From contig JANXWX010000014.1 in the NCBI GenBank assembly GCA_025350915.1, forward strand, positions 1 through 35,618: DNA of 35,618 bases, written 5' to 3'. Made by a program: the position numbers and the translations under genes. The DNA comes from Nitrosomonadales bacterium (GTDB lineage Bacteria > Pseudomonadota > Gammaproteobacteria > Burkholderiales > Gallionellaceae). The notes under the pieces were generated by a model that was not told the origin of the DNA, searched no databases, and saw only the letters and a list, made by a program, of their open reading frames with translations. Of the stretch, positions 1-5,364 are shown one piece after another; positions within the stretch are counted from its first letter, which is position 1, and each line of letters starts with the position of its first letter.

Positions 1-86
1 GCTGTATCCTGCTTCGCTTATATGTTGTGGCAACTGATGAAACTCAAAATAAATCAATTAGTCGCGCAAGCTCATGCTTACTCCTT

Positions 87-278
87 TCATAGTTCCTTCG
101 TAATCGCCGAATTGATAGCATTTGCAATTATTAAGAAATACTCCGTGTCTATAACCTGTGAGGGTTCTTTTTTCCCGCCTACCAATATTGTGAGCAGAGT
201 AAATTCTGGGTGCACATGTGCCTGTTCGATGTTTTCACCATCGGTATGCAGGGTAATTGTGAAAGGTTCAAATTTCAT
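87..278 (-). CDS. Small conserved accessory protein (63 aa), left paralogue
   Basis: I do not recognise a function. The chosen ATG (278) follows a clear ribosome site, AGGAGAG, and skips a poorly supported upstream start. The protein begins MKFEPFTITLH and is very similar, residue for residue over about 58 positions, to the product at 33746-33964. The DNA similarity starts in the leader, in a shared pyrimidine-rich stretch before the ribosome site, and stops near the 3' end. It therefore looks like two copies of one mobile unit. It lies downstream of an attC-like site (303-389). It is soluble, with no membrane segment and no cysteine motif. Confidence 0.75.
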   Translation of the reverse strand: MKFEPFTITLHTDGENIEQAHVHPEFTLLTILVGGKKEPSQVIDTEYFLIIANAINSAITKEL

Positions 279-302
279 TTTCTCTCCTCGTAGTAAAAAG
301 AC

Positions 303-389
303 GCACAACCCATCAAGGCTGTATCTCCATTCCGTTTATCATTTGTGGCGGCTTTCATTGGGTTTTAGGGTGCCTATTCTGTGTTGGGC
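303..389 (-). repeat. attC-like recombination site (imperfect, 87 bp)
   Basis: Read on the minus strand it starts with GCCCAAC, fitting the integron R'' box RYYYAAC, and ends with GTTGTGC, a near match to the R' box GTTRRRY. Inner arms ATAGGC and GCCTTGAT can pair with bulges. The site overlaps the 3' end of the 87-aa gene and ends just before the leader of the 63-aa gene, where an integron attC should be. The R' box deviates by one base and the inner stem is weak, so this is the least certain of the three long sites. Confidence 0.4.
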
Positions 390-637
390 GTCGGCTCTGC
401 TAGCTCTACCACCGCCGCCATAATCATCATCATGTCCATGCCAATCAATTCACGTTTTTTGCAAACCTCAGTTGCTACTGCCAGTATGCTTTTTTTGTCA
501 CGGTCTGCTGTCATGCGCAAAATCTTTCCAAGCTCTGCCATGTGCGGCTTATACTTGTCGCCCAACAATCGCCGTGCCTTGTCACGCATGTCATAAAGTT
601 GTGCTGCCATGCTTACTTGCTGTTCAGTTGCCTGCAT
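374..637 (-). CDS. Hypothetical protein, 87 aa, in an attC-bounded unit
   Basis: Function unknown. The ATG at 637 has a GGAGAAC ribosome site. The product is helical and charged, with a Met-rich stretch near residue 70, and has no membrane segment or obvious fold. The unit carrying it begins with GTTGGGCGGC (minus strand, from 666) and its 3' end carries GACGCCCAAC (392-383), complementary at 9 of 10 positions. This is the relationship expected between the two ends of one integron cassette. The reading frame ends within the downstream attC-like site, as in many integron cassettes. Confidence 0.7.
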   Translation of the reverse strand: MQATEQQVSMAAQLYDMRDKARRLLGDKYKPHMAELGKILRMTADRDKKSILAVATEVCKKRELIGMDMMMIMAAVVELAEPTPNTE

Positions 638-659
638 TTTGTTCTCCGTTGAAAAAGCC

Positions 660-720
660 GCCCAACCAGGCGGTCAAGCGGGACTGCCGCAAGCGTCAGC
701 CCCTTACCTCTGCGTTACGC
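660..720 (-). repeat. attC-like integron recombination site (61 bp)
   Basis: Minus-strand order: R'' GCGTAAC, spacer GCAGA, L'' GGTAAGGGGCTG, a 10-nt loop, L' CAGTCCCGCTTGACC, spacer GCCTG, R' GTTGGGC. L'' pairs with L' along its whole length, leaving three single unpaired bases in one arm. These match the extrahelical bases that IntI recombinases use to recognise folded attC strands. The length is in the normal attC range. R'' has one base outside the RYYYAAC consensus. The site overlaps the last codons of the 94-aa membrane gene and precedes the 87-aa gene. Confidence 0.75.
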
Positions 721-980
721 ATCTTGCGGTTAAGCAATCTGGTTAATCTTGGATGTGCCCACATGCTGGTCGTGATGCCAAACGGGCCACCCATGACGAA
801 GGCGGTGATCTCGCTCCAGCTTGCGTGCGGTGCCAGCTTGAACAGCACCATTTGGCTGCTGCCGATGGCAAAACTGGTTAAGGCAGCAGCCCAGTAGTGG
901 CCGTTGTTTACGTTGAGTGATTGCGCGCCGAGGGCAAATACTAGGATGAAGGTGCTGGCAAAGAGGGTGAGTTCGGTCAT
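696..980 (-). CDS. Small inner-membrane protein, 94 aa
   Basis: Two hydrophobic segments (about residues 5-22 and 30-48) and a short third stretch around 58-72 suggest an integral membrane protein with a basic C-terminal tail. The family resembles short proteins seen in early regions of betaproteobacterial phages; I know no function. It is the last gene of the compact PL operon before the attC-like array, and its 3' end runs into the attC-like site at 660-720. The ribosome site is weak (AAAGAAAA). Confidence 0.7.
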   Translation of the reverse strand: MTELTLFASTFILVFALGAQSLNVNNGHYWAAALTSFAIGSSQMVLFKLAPHASWSEITAFVMGGPFGITTSMWAHPRLTRLLNRKMRNAEVRG

Positions 981-996
981 GATTTTCTTTTAGTGG

Positions 997-1431
997 TTAA
1001 AGTGTTTCGCCAATTGCAACTCTGCGCTTTACTTCGTTGAGCGCCTTTATCACTTGGCTTCGGGTTGCAATTTTTAGTTGTTCATCATGGAGATTGGTGG
1101 CTGCGAGCGTGGCTTTAATGCCGCTACCATCAAATGCCCAGGTCTTAAATTTTGCAGCGCGAGTGTGTGATCTGAGCAGGGCTTCTTGAGATTCCTTTAT
1201 GGTGCCCATGGCGTGAGGCAATACGCCTTCTTCGGCCAATATCAGCGCGATGTTGAGCGCACAAGATACGGTGCTCCATGTTTGTTCGGTACCGTATCCG
1301 CGTAGCATGGCTTGCAGGCTGGCGCGATAGGCTATGCCGATATCACGCTGCTGGTCGCCCGCTAGTGGCATGGCCTTGTTGATCCAGGCCATGGGGTCGC
1401 GGATGATGCGGTGGGTTGCTTTGCGGCCCAT
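997..1431 (-). CDS. Conserved phage protein of unknown function, 144 aa
   Basis: Begins MGRKATHRIIRDPMAWI, an opening I associate with a conserved but uncharacterised family in phages of Burkholderiales and relatives. It is helical and soluble, with a basic N-terminus. The ATG at 1431 has no good ribosome site of its own. It lies one base after the stop of a 13-codon leader (1433-1474) that has a strong site, so translation is probably coupled. No in-frame upstream start exists because a TGA precedes it. Confidence 0.75.
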   Translation of the reverse strand: MGRKATHRIIRDPMAWINKAMPLAGDQQRDIGIAYRASLQAMLRGYGTEQTWSTVSCALNIALILAEEGVLPHAMGTIKESQEALLRSHTRAAKFKTWAFDGSGIKATLAATNLHDEQLKIATRSQVIKALNEVKRRVAIGETL

Positions 1432-1432
1432 T

Positions 1433-1474
1433 TTAGATGATGTGGCGAAGCGTGTCTGTGATTGATCTTTTCAT
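1433..1474 (-). CDS. Putative 13-aa leader peptide coupled to the next gene
   Basis: ATG at 1474 follows a good ribosome site (ACGGGAGCACAAC). The frame reads MKRSITDTLRHII and stops one base before the ATG of the 144-aa gene, which lacks its own ribosome site. This arrangement suggests re-initiation. The peptide has no other sign of function, and a chance ORF cannot be excluded. Confidence 0.4.
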   Translation of the reverse strand: MKRSITDTLRHII

Positions 1475-1541
1475 GTTGTGCTCCCGTTATTCTGCTGAGG
1501 ATCGGCAGCAAGTTCCGTTTTTTTGATATATTTGATCGTGT

Positions 1542-1721
1542 TCAATTTTTGCTCCAGTCCGGTTTGCTGTTTACTTCAATTTTACAAGTGCCCTCGATGA
1601 TATCGGTTAGGGTAGTGCAGGGTGCGCCAAAGTTTTCGGGAAGCCACCATTTATAATCCAGTTGTTCCGGTATTGCTGTGCCGGGTATTAACATGGTTAA
1701 AATGGTCAGCAGGATTTTCAT
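1542..1721 (-). CDS. Small secreted protein with signal peptide, 59 aa
   Basis: The frame starts MKILLTILTMLIPGTAIPEQ, a signal-peptide-like beginning: a lysine, a hydrophobic core, then small residues before a likely cleavage near residue 16-18. The mature part is about 42 residues, rich in Trp, Asp and Glu, with two cysteines (35 and 47) that could form a disulfide in the periplasm. The ribosome site GGATGA overlaps the end of the upstream membrane gene. Its place beside two tiny membrane proteins suggests an envelope role, for example exclusion of other phages; this is inference. Confidence 0.6.
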   Translation of the reverse strand: MKILLTILTMLIPGTAIPEQLDYKWWLPENFGAPCTTLTDIIEGTCKIEVNSKPDWSKN

Positions 1722-1722
1722 T

Positions 1723-1872
1723 TCATCCGATCGGATAATATCTGGCTAGCCATTCGCTTATCTTTGATATTGCCAAAATTACTACCACAACGATTGCGGT
1801 ATCGCGTAAAAAAATAACCGTCGCGTAGCCATACTGAATACGCATGCGGTGGAGGTGGTGGATAATTTTCAT
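1723..1872 (-). CDS. Single-span membrane protein, 49 aa
   Basis: The ATG at 1872 overlaps the stop of the upstream 36-aa gene as ATGA, so translational coupling is likely. A basic, His-rich N-terminus (about 22 residues) is followed by one hydrophobic segment (about residues 24-38) and a short tail ending in IG. The longer frame that begins with four consecutive histidines is rejected, because it runs through the upstream gene. Function unknown. Confidence 0.55.
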   Translation of the reverse strand: MKIIHHLHRMRIQYGYATVIFLRDTAIVVVVILAISKISEWLARYYPIG

Positions 1873-1979
1873 TTTCCAACGCTCACAAGCACTGCGATAA
1901 TAATCAGTATGATGATGATGTACCATCCAACTGGTTTCTTTTTTTCTACAAAAATCATCCGGCGATATTTTGTTACCAT
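1869..1979 (-). CDS. Tiny single-span membrane protein, 36 aa
   Basis: Reads MVTKYRRMIFVEKKKPVGWY followed by a strongly hydrophobic Ile/Leu/Val stretch (about residues 20-33). The basic N-terminus predicts a cytoplasmic N end. A good ribosome site (AAAGGATCG) precedes the ATG. Its start overlaps the end of the 56-aa gene and its stop overlaps the 49-aa gene as ATGA, so it is a tightly packed operon member. It could be a small regulator of a membrane complex or a toxin-like peptide; neither is shown. Confidence 0.55.
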   Translation of the reverse strand: MVTKYRRMIFVEKKKPVGWYIIIILIIIAVLVSVGK

Positions 1980-2143
1980 GGCGCGATCCTTTCTATAGGT
2001 TTGCAAAAAACTGACAGAGGCAGGGTTTCTTTTTTGTTGAAGAACGCCATGCCAGTGATTAATGCCGAAATCGAGTCGCTAGCAATGACGCGCCTGGTGG
2101 TGCGGGCTTTGTCGTGGATGATGGTGATCTCGAATATGTTCAT
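1973..2143 (-). CDS. Hypothetical protein, 56 aa
   Basis: Starts MNIFEITIIHDKARTTRRVI. The ATG at 2143 has a strong site (GGAAGGCGAAG) and overlaps the upstream stop as ATGA. The pattern of beta-strand then basic turn, then an alpha stretch near SISALITGMAFF, suggests a small alpha/beta fold. No catalytic motif is visible. Its codon pattern matches its neighbours. Function unknown; it belongs to the PL early operon. Confidence 0.65.
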   Translation of the reverse strand: MNIFEITIIHDKARTTRRVIASDSISALITGMAFFNKKETLPLSVFCKPIERIAPW

Positions 2144-2388
2144 TCTTCGCCTTCCGCGCACACGCATTGGCCTGCGGCCTGTATCTTGCAGATGTCATCA
2201 GCGGTGTCATTTTTGCCATACACCTGGTCAACGCTGCTCTCAGCAAGCTGCATGGCGATGTTGTGCAGGTCATTAACATATTGGGTGGCCTCTGCCCGGC
2301 ACAGATCGCTGATGTGGGGTGTTTGTTTTAACCAATCCATGCAGCATGCTGCTTCTGCAATTTTGTGCGCCATCACGAGCTTGTCCAT
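2140..2388 (-). CDS. Hypothetical Cys-containing protein, 82 aa
   Basis: The ATG at 2388 has a good site (AAGGGGAC). The product is helical, with cysteines at 15, 16, 29, 66, 74 and 76; the last pair sits near the acidic C-terminus. The spacing does not match a classical zinc ribbon, so metal binding is only possible. It is followed by an ATGA overlap with the 56-aa gene. No family recognised. Confidence 0.65.
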   Translation of the reverse strand: MDKLVMAHKIAEAACCMDWLKQTPHISDLCRAEATQYVNDLHNIAMQLAESSVDQVYGKNDTADDICKIQAAGQCVCAEGEE

Positions 2389-2405
2389 GCGTGTCCCCTT
2401 GCGTT

Positions 2406-2603
2406 TTAAAATAGTGCCTGCTGTAATGGTGCAGGCTTGCCGTGTTGCTGTAAATATTTGCGGTGCGCGATTACTTGCATGTGCAGACTACGTTCGACAT
2501 TGGGCGTGGCAATCGCCTTGAGATAGCTCCAGCCATCGCGCCACAACCCGCTGCGGGTAAAGGCTGCGCGTAACTCCCGAATGCTGGCGGCTTCTGTTTC
2601 CAT
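2406..2603 (-). CDS. Hypothetical protein, 65 aa, first protein gene of the PL operon
   Basis: The ATG at 2603 (METEAASIREL) is preceded by GAGGTAG at good spacing. A longer open frame extends upstream into the tRNA gene; that part is an artefact of reading through the tRNA. A GTG near 2669 is a possible alternative start. The protein is basic and helical, with Trp-rich centre LWRDGWSYLKAI. It could bind nucleic acid, but no helix-turn-helix is convincing. Confidence 0.6.
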   Translation of the reverse strand: METEAASIRELRAAFTRSGLWRDGWSYLKAIATPNVERSLHMQVIAHRKYLQQHGKPAPLQQALF

Positions 2604-2713
2604 CGCTACCTCATCAAATAGGTGTGCGTGCCTGCTAGGGAGATCATCACGCACTGCGCGCCGGTGTATGGTCACCTTTGCGCCTTTCGCCGCCAGATGA
2701 CGGCAATTCAATT

Positions 2714-2789
2714 TGGTTGCAGGGGCAGGACTCGAACCTGCGACCTTCTGGTTATGAGCCAGACGAGCTGCCAACTGCTCTACCCTGCG
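2714..2789 (-). tRNA. tRNA-Met (CAT), initiator-like
   Basis: A complete 76-nt cloverleaf can be drawn: acceptor CGCAGGG/CCCTGCA, D-stem GAGC/GCTC, anticodon stem TCTGG/CCAGA around CTCATAA, T-arm GCAGG/CCTGC and an encoded CCA. Two initiator hallmarks are present: an unpaired C1-A72 and the A11-U24 pair. The third, three consecutive G-C pairs in the anticodon stem, is reduced to two, with U29-A41 replacing the usual G-C. It sits directly downstream of PL as the first gene of the early operon, so it would be made during lytic growth. Confidence 0.92.
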
Positions 2790-2920
2790 TTAGTTGATTC
2801 ATTTGCTAATTCGCGCCCCGTGCGGATTCATCGAAATCCTTCCGCTTCACTATGACCGCGCTGCACCGAAGTGCTGGCCTGCCAGGTTTGCTGCTTTACA
2901 GCAAAGGTTTGGTTTGCTGA
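2790..2920 (-). other. PL leader region before the tRNA
   Basis: No convincing gene lies here. The transcript from PL would cross a small hairpin (TTTGCTG with CAGCAAA, around 2888-2906). There is also a possible 10-codon mini-ORF (2831-2799) with a good ribosome site, GGAAGGA. I see no classical boxA or boxB antitermination site. Confidence 0.35.
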
Positions 2921-2927
2921 TATGGAA

Positions 2928-2957
2928 ATTAAACCACAGTTAAAACGGCTCTGTCAA
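2928..2957 (-). promoter_or_regulatory. Promoter PL of the leftward early operon
   Basis: A perfect -35 TTGACA (2957-2952), an 18-bp spacer and a -10 TTTAAT (2933-2928) face left. Repressor-operator copies cover both the -35 and the -10. Transcription would start near 2921, about 130 bp before the tRNA. The -10 hexamer and spacing are the same as in PR and PRM. Confidence 0.75.
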
Positions 2958-2970
2958 CCACAGTTTAATA
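2928..2970. promoter_or_regulatory. OL: two repressor operator sites
   Basis: Two copies of an imperfect dyad with consensus TTAAAC-N4-GTTTAA occur here: ATTAAACCACAGTTAAAA (2928-2945) and GTCAACCACAGTTTAATA (2953-2970). The 4-bp centre is CACA in both. Two related copies lie between cI and cro (4414-4455). This mirrors the OL/OR pairing of lambda, and CI and Cro are the likely ligands. Confidence 0.75.
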
Positions 2971-3048
2971 TTTTGCAGTAAAAGTGTATTTTTTAATATT
3001 AACTGCAATAAAACAGTGATCAATAATTGAATTTAAATGCGACAGTCG

Positions 3049-3073
3049 AAAAAAAACCGCCGAGAGGCGGTTT
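3049..3073 (-). terminator. Rho-independent terminator of the cI operon
   Basis: The stem AAACCGCC/GGCGGTTT with loop GAGA lies at 3054-3073. On the minus strand it is followed by an eight-base T run. It lies just downstream of the lipoprotein gene and ends leftward transcription from PRM before the OL region. Confidence 0.9.
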
Positions 3074-3094
3074 GATGATGGTTGTTGGTATTGT

Positions 3095-3640
3095 TTAAGG
3101 CTTGAGTTCAGTGAGTTTATTTAGGAATGGTTCGAATTTTCCTGATGCTGGCACAAAAGGATATTCCTTTCCAAAACGAGAAGTATATTCTTTGCCGTTT
3201 GCTGTAATTCGGTATTTAACGATATGGGCGGCGGCAATCTTTTTAAAATCCGCTAGAGTAATTTTAAAGCGATTGCTAGAGTTTGTTCCAAAGTATTTGG
3301 TTGTTTTGAAGGTTGTTAATATATCAATTGGTTGGCCTGCTGTTATTGGAATTTCGTCGGCAATGAATTCTGCGGCTTGAACGTTCGCTATGTCCCCGGC
3401 AACGCCTACGGTGAGATATATTTCATTGGGAGTTTTTGACTCCCAGTTAAACCCCAATTGATTCCTTGCATCGCTTGTAGATAAGGATGGTCTGTTTGCT
3501 CCAACGACGGGTTGCGATATGAATTTCGTTCCATCAAAGTCACTTTCTGAAACCTGCAATCCTGGGGTCATTGCATCATTAAGTGATGCGCATCCAGAAA
3601 TAATAATTGTGATCAATATAGTAAATATTATGATTCGCAT
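3095..3640 (-). CDS. Lipoprotein in the rex position (181 aa)
   Basis: The chosen ATG (3640, site GAGAGG) gives a classic lipoprotein signal: MRIIIFTILITIIISGCAS, with a lipobox ending ISGC and the lipidated Cys at residue 16. Ala at +2 predicts the outer membrane. The mature part is polar, with beta-strand character; I recognise no family. It is the last gene of the cI operon, after the zinc-ribbon membrane protein, and a terminator follows. It should therefore be expressed in lysogens, as rexA/rexB are in lambda. Superinfection exclusion is a reasonable guess but is not shown. Confidence 0.75.
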   Translation of the reverse strand: MRIIIFTILITIIISGCASLNDAMTPGLQVSESDFDGTKFISQPVVGANRPSLSTSDARNQLGFNWESKTPNEIYLTVGVAGDIANVQAAEFIADEIPITAGQPIDILTTFKTTKYFGTNSSNRFKITLADFKKIAAAHIVKYRITANGKEYTSRFGKEYPFVPASGKFEPFLNKLTELKP

Positions 3641-3653
3641 GATGAAGGCCTCT

Positions 3654-4001
3654 CTATTCGGTAACGTCTGCAAATTTTTTAATTAAAAGTTTACCATTTG
3701 GACTATTCGTTTTTATCATTTCCGGAAGTCCGCATGATAGACAACCTTGTTGTTTGGTAGTCATTCGCCAAAGTGAATAAATAATACCTGGAATCAAAAA
3801 ACATAGCCACAGCACAATTTCAATGGCGAGGCTACCTTTTGTAATGGTCTTTGGTTCGCCTTGTGTGCCACAATTCTGGCAGATCATCGATCCTGTTTTA
3901 GATATGGTGCCCTTGTTCCCAACACTTCCGCGAATTACTTTGAATAACAAATAAGCGATTCCGAGAAAAATAAGCCAGTGTATTAAAGAAAATGATCCCA
4001 T
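3654..4001 (-). CDS. Membrane-associated zinc-ribbon protein, 115 aa
   Basis: One hydrophobic segment at the N-terminus (about residues 6-23), a first cysteine pair (CQNC, about 41-44), a second hydrophobic hairpin (about 58-80) and a second pair (CLSC, about 87-90). The hydrophobic loop sits between two CxxC knuckles, an arrangement seen in a widespread family of small membrane zinc-ribbon proteins. The core motif of a polar TKGS followed by WLCFLIPG supports that family. The ribosome site GAGAGGAC is strong. It is co-transcribed with cI and the lipoprotein, so the two envelope proteins may act together in lysogens. Confidence 0.75.
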   Translation of the reverse strand: MGSFSLIHWLIFLGIAYLLFKVIRGSVGNKGTISKTGSMICQNCGTQGEPKTITKGSLAIEIVLWLCFLIPGIIYSLWRMTTKQQGCLSCGLPEMIKTNSPNGKLLIKKFADVTE

Positions 4002-4050
4002 ATTGTCCTCTCAAAAATTGAACTTCAATTGAATTTGTAATTGAATCACA

Positions 4051-4389
4051 TTATTGTGTACCGTTGGAGCTTTCTTCTGGTTCAGCAAGCGCAGTGCTAG
4101 TTTTTACAAGTACGTCTTTTTTATATTCAGGCATTGTTTGCATGGCAAAATAAACCGCCATTGCTTTGTGGTCTTTTTTCTTTTCCCCTTTCCCGCTGAT
4201 TATCCATCTGGCTTCAAAATTGGTAATCCTCGCCAATTCAACAAGGTGTTCACCTGCTATTGTCTTTGATAGGCCGTTTATCCATTTATAAACAGCCTGC
4301 ACAGAAATTCCGCATGCTTTTGCTACTTGTTGAACATCAACGCCTGATTCATTAATTGCTTTGGTAACTCGCTCGGACAATGTATTCAT
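4051..4389 (-). CDS. CI-like repressor with XRE helix-turn-helix (112 aa)
   Basis: Starts MNTLSERVTKAINESGVD. The helix-turn-helix lies at about residues 18-40 (VAKACGISVQAVYKWINGLS). The C-terminal part is short, and there is no S24 peptidase domain with Ser-Lys dyad. LexA/RecA-style self-cleavage is therefore unlikely, and induction may rely on another factor such as Rha or Cro. It is divergent from the cro-like gene, with four operator-like sites nearby. No ribosome site precedes this ATG. An in-frame ATG at 4410 lies near the PRM -10 box, so the exact start is uncertain. Confidence 0.85.
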   Translation of the reverse strand: MNTLSERVTKAINESGVDVQQVAKACGISVQAVYKWINGLSKTIAGEHLVELARITNFEARWIISGKGEKKKDHKAMAVYFAMQTMPEYKKDVLVKTSTALAEPEESSNGTQ

Positions 4390-4413
4390 GCGGCAGGATG
4401 CTACAGGCATTCG

Positions 4414-4443
4414 ATTAAACTGGGGTTGCATTAAATGTGTAAA
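4414..4443 (-). promoter_or_regulatory. Promoter PRM for cI
   Basis: Leftward -35 TTTACA (4443-4438), 18-bp spacer, -10 TTTAAT (4419-4414). The -10 lies inside one operator dyad and the -35 inside the other. The predicted start near 4407 leaves a leader of about 18 nt. The elements overlap PR, so the two promoters compete. Confidence 0.6.
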
Positions 4444-4455
4444 CTGTGGTTTAAT
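4426..4455 (+). promoter_or_regulatory. Promoter PR for cro and the early rightward operon
   Basis: Rightward -35 TTGCAT (4426-4431), 18-bp spacer, -10 TTTAAT (4450-4455). The predicted start is near 4462, only about four bases before the cro ATG at 4466. The cro mRNA would therefore be leaderless or nearly so, in agreement with the absence of a ribosome site. Confidence 0.65.
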
Positions 4456-4465
4456 ATTTAGCATC

Positions 4466-4699
4466 ATGGAAATTAAAGAAATCACAAAAGGAAAATTGAC
4501 TGTCAAGGATGCCGCGCTGATATGCGATTTGTCCGTTCAGGCGATTTACAAATGGGAGAAAACTGGAAAGGTGCCGCCCGGGCATGTTATTGCGATTTCT
4601 CGCGCGACGGGCTGGCTTGTAACTCCTTACGATCTTCGCCCGGATATCTATCCGCATCCTGATGACGGGTTGCCTAAAATTCATGAGGCGGCAGCATGA
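4466..4699 (+). CDS. Cro/YdaS-like HTH regulator, 77 aa
   Basis: A helix-turn-helix spans about residues 12-34 (VKDAALICDLSVQAIYKWEK). It is followed by the turn and short tail typical of the YdaS-like Cro family, including the DLRPDIYP stretch. It is divergent from the CI-like gene. The ATG at 4466 lacks a ribosome site and lies beside the predicted PR start, so leaderless translation is likely. Its stop overlaps the next small ORF as ATGA. Role: represses PRM/PR early in lytic growth (family knowledge). Confidence 0.8.
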   Translation: MEIKEITKGKLTVKDAALICDLSVQAIYKWEKTGKVPPGHVIAISRATGWLVTPYDLRPDIYPHPDDGLPKIHEAAA

Positions 4700-4788
4700 A
4701 AAATATCTCCCCGAGCAGGGCCTTCGCGCAGCAATCGTCAGCAAACTGGCGACCTGCGCTTTTTTTATTTCAGCGAGGTGTGTTGTGA
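4696..4788 (+). CDS. Possible 30-aa coupled ORF after cro
   Basis: The ATG overlaps the cro stop (ATGA). The frame is open for 30 codons and its TGA overlaps the GTG start of the next ORF. The sequence is Ser/Ala/Arg-rich, with a hydrophobic tail, and shows no domain. It may serve mainly to couple translation. Confidence 0.3.
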   Translation: MKNISPSRAFAQQSSANWRPALFLFQRGVL

Positions 4789-4898
4789 GCAAAAAACTCA
4801 ATGTGTGCGCGGTTTGTTTTCCATCCAAATTGCCGTTGTCGTTGTTCATGCGTCAACTTTGCGACAAACGCGCGCGTCAGTCCACGTTAAAAAATTAG
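4785..4898 (+). CDS. Small cysteine protein, 37 aa (GTG start)
   Basis: The GTG at 4785 follows GCGAGG at good spacing. The product has a CAVC pair at residues 8-11 and a third Cys near 26, then a basic tail (DKRARQSTLKN). It resembles tiny zinc-binding proteins in early operons of related phages, but I cannot name it. It ends ten bases before the CII-like gene. Confidence 0.45.
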   Translation: MSKKLNVCAVCFPSKLPLSLFMRQLCDKRARQSTLKN

Positions 4899-4908
4899 GT
4901 GAAATAAC

Positions 4909-5364
4909 ATGCCAAGCAATGTAATCGATGCGGCCTACATGACTGCCCACGAATATCCAGGTGGCGCCACTGCGCTTGCGGTGCGCTTGGGGGTTAATGC
5001 AGCCGTTCTTTCAAATCGGCTCAATCCAAATAATAACGACCATCACCTGTATGTGCGCGACCTGATGGCCATCATGACCATCAGCGGGGACCATAGGGCA
5101 TTGCATGCGGCCTGCCTTGAGCTGGGTTATACGGCCATGCCATTACCAGATAGCAGCAGCAAGCAAACCACCTCAGAGGCATTGACCAGTACCTGCAAGG
5201 AGTTCTCGGACTATCTGCAGAGCGTAAGTGGTGCGCTGGCTGATAACAAGGTCACTGCGATAGAACTGCGCTGTGTGCGCCAACACTTGGGTGAGATGGT
5301 AGCTGCAGCAGGCAACCTCGAATCAATACTCGAAGCCATAGAGCAGAAGGCCATTCGCCCATGA
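4909..5364 (+). CDS. CII-like phage regulatory protein (151 aa)
   Basis: The N-terminal half (about residues 7-45) contains the atypical helix-turn-helix of the phage regulatory protein CII (CP76) family, seen in GGATALAVRLGVNAAVLSNR and the following NPNNNDHHLYVRDLMAIM. The C-terminal half is helical and probably oligomerises. The ribosome site AGGTGAAATAAC precedes the ATG. In P2- and lambda-like phages CII helps establish lysogeny or controls early transcription. Here it follows cro, as in lambda. Confidence 0.8.
   Translation: MPSNVIDAAYMTAHEYPGGATALAVRLGVNAAVLSNRLNPNNNDHHLYVRDLMAIMTISGDHRALHAACLELGYTAMPLPDSSSKQTTSEALTSTCKEFSDYLQSVSGALADNKVTAIELRCVRQHLGEMVAAAGNLESILEAIEQKAIRP

Larger units (their letters stand above)
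4414..4455. promoter_or_regulatory. OR: two repressor operator sites between cI and cro
   Basis: Copies of the dyad TTAAAC-N4-GTTTAA are seen as TTAAACTGGGGTTGCA (4415-4430, degenerate right half) and GTAAACTGTGGTTTAAT (4439-4455). Their half-sites match those at OL (2928-2970). Each copy overlaps a -10 hexamer of PRM or PR. Confidence 0.7.

Noticed and set aside
1-75. Possible partial gene at the left edge
   Set aside because: A good ribosome site precedes a five-codon frame that stops at 58-60; the DNA beyond is open but has no start. It may be a broken gene or attC-like tail, too little to call.
2604-2774. N-terminal extension of the 65-aa gene into the tRNA
   Set aside because: It reads the tRNA in a protein frame, a common artefact. 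A good ribosome site marks the internal ATG.
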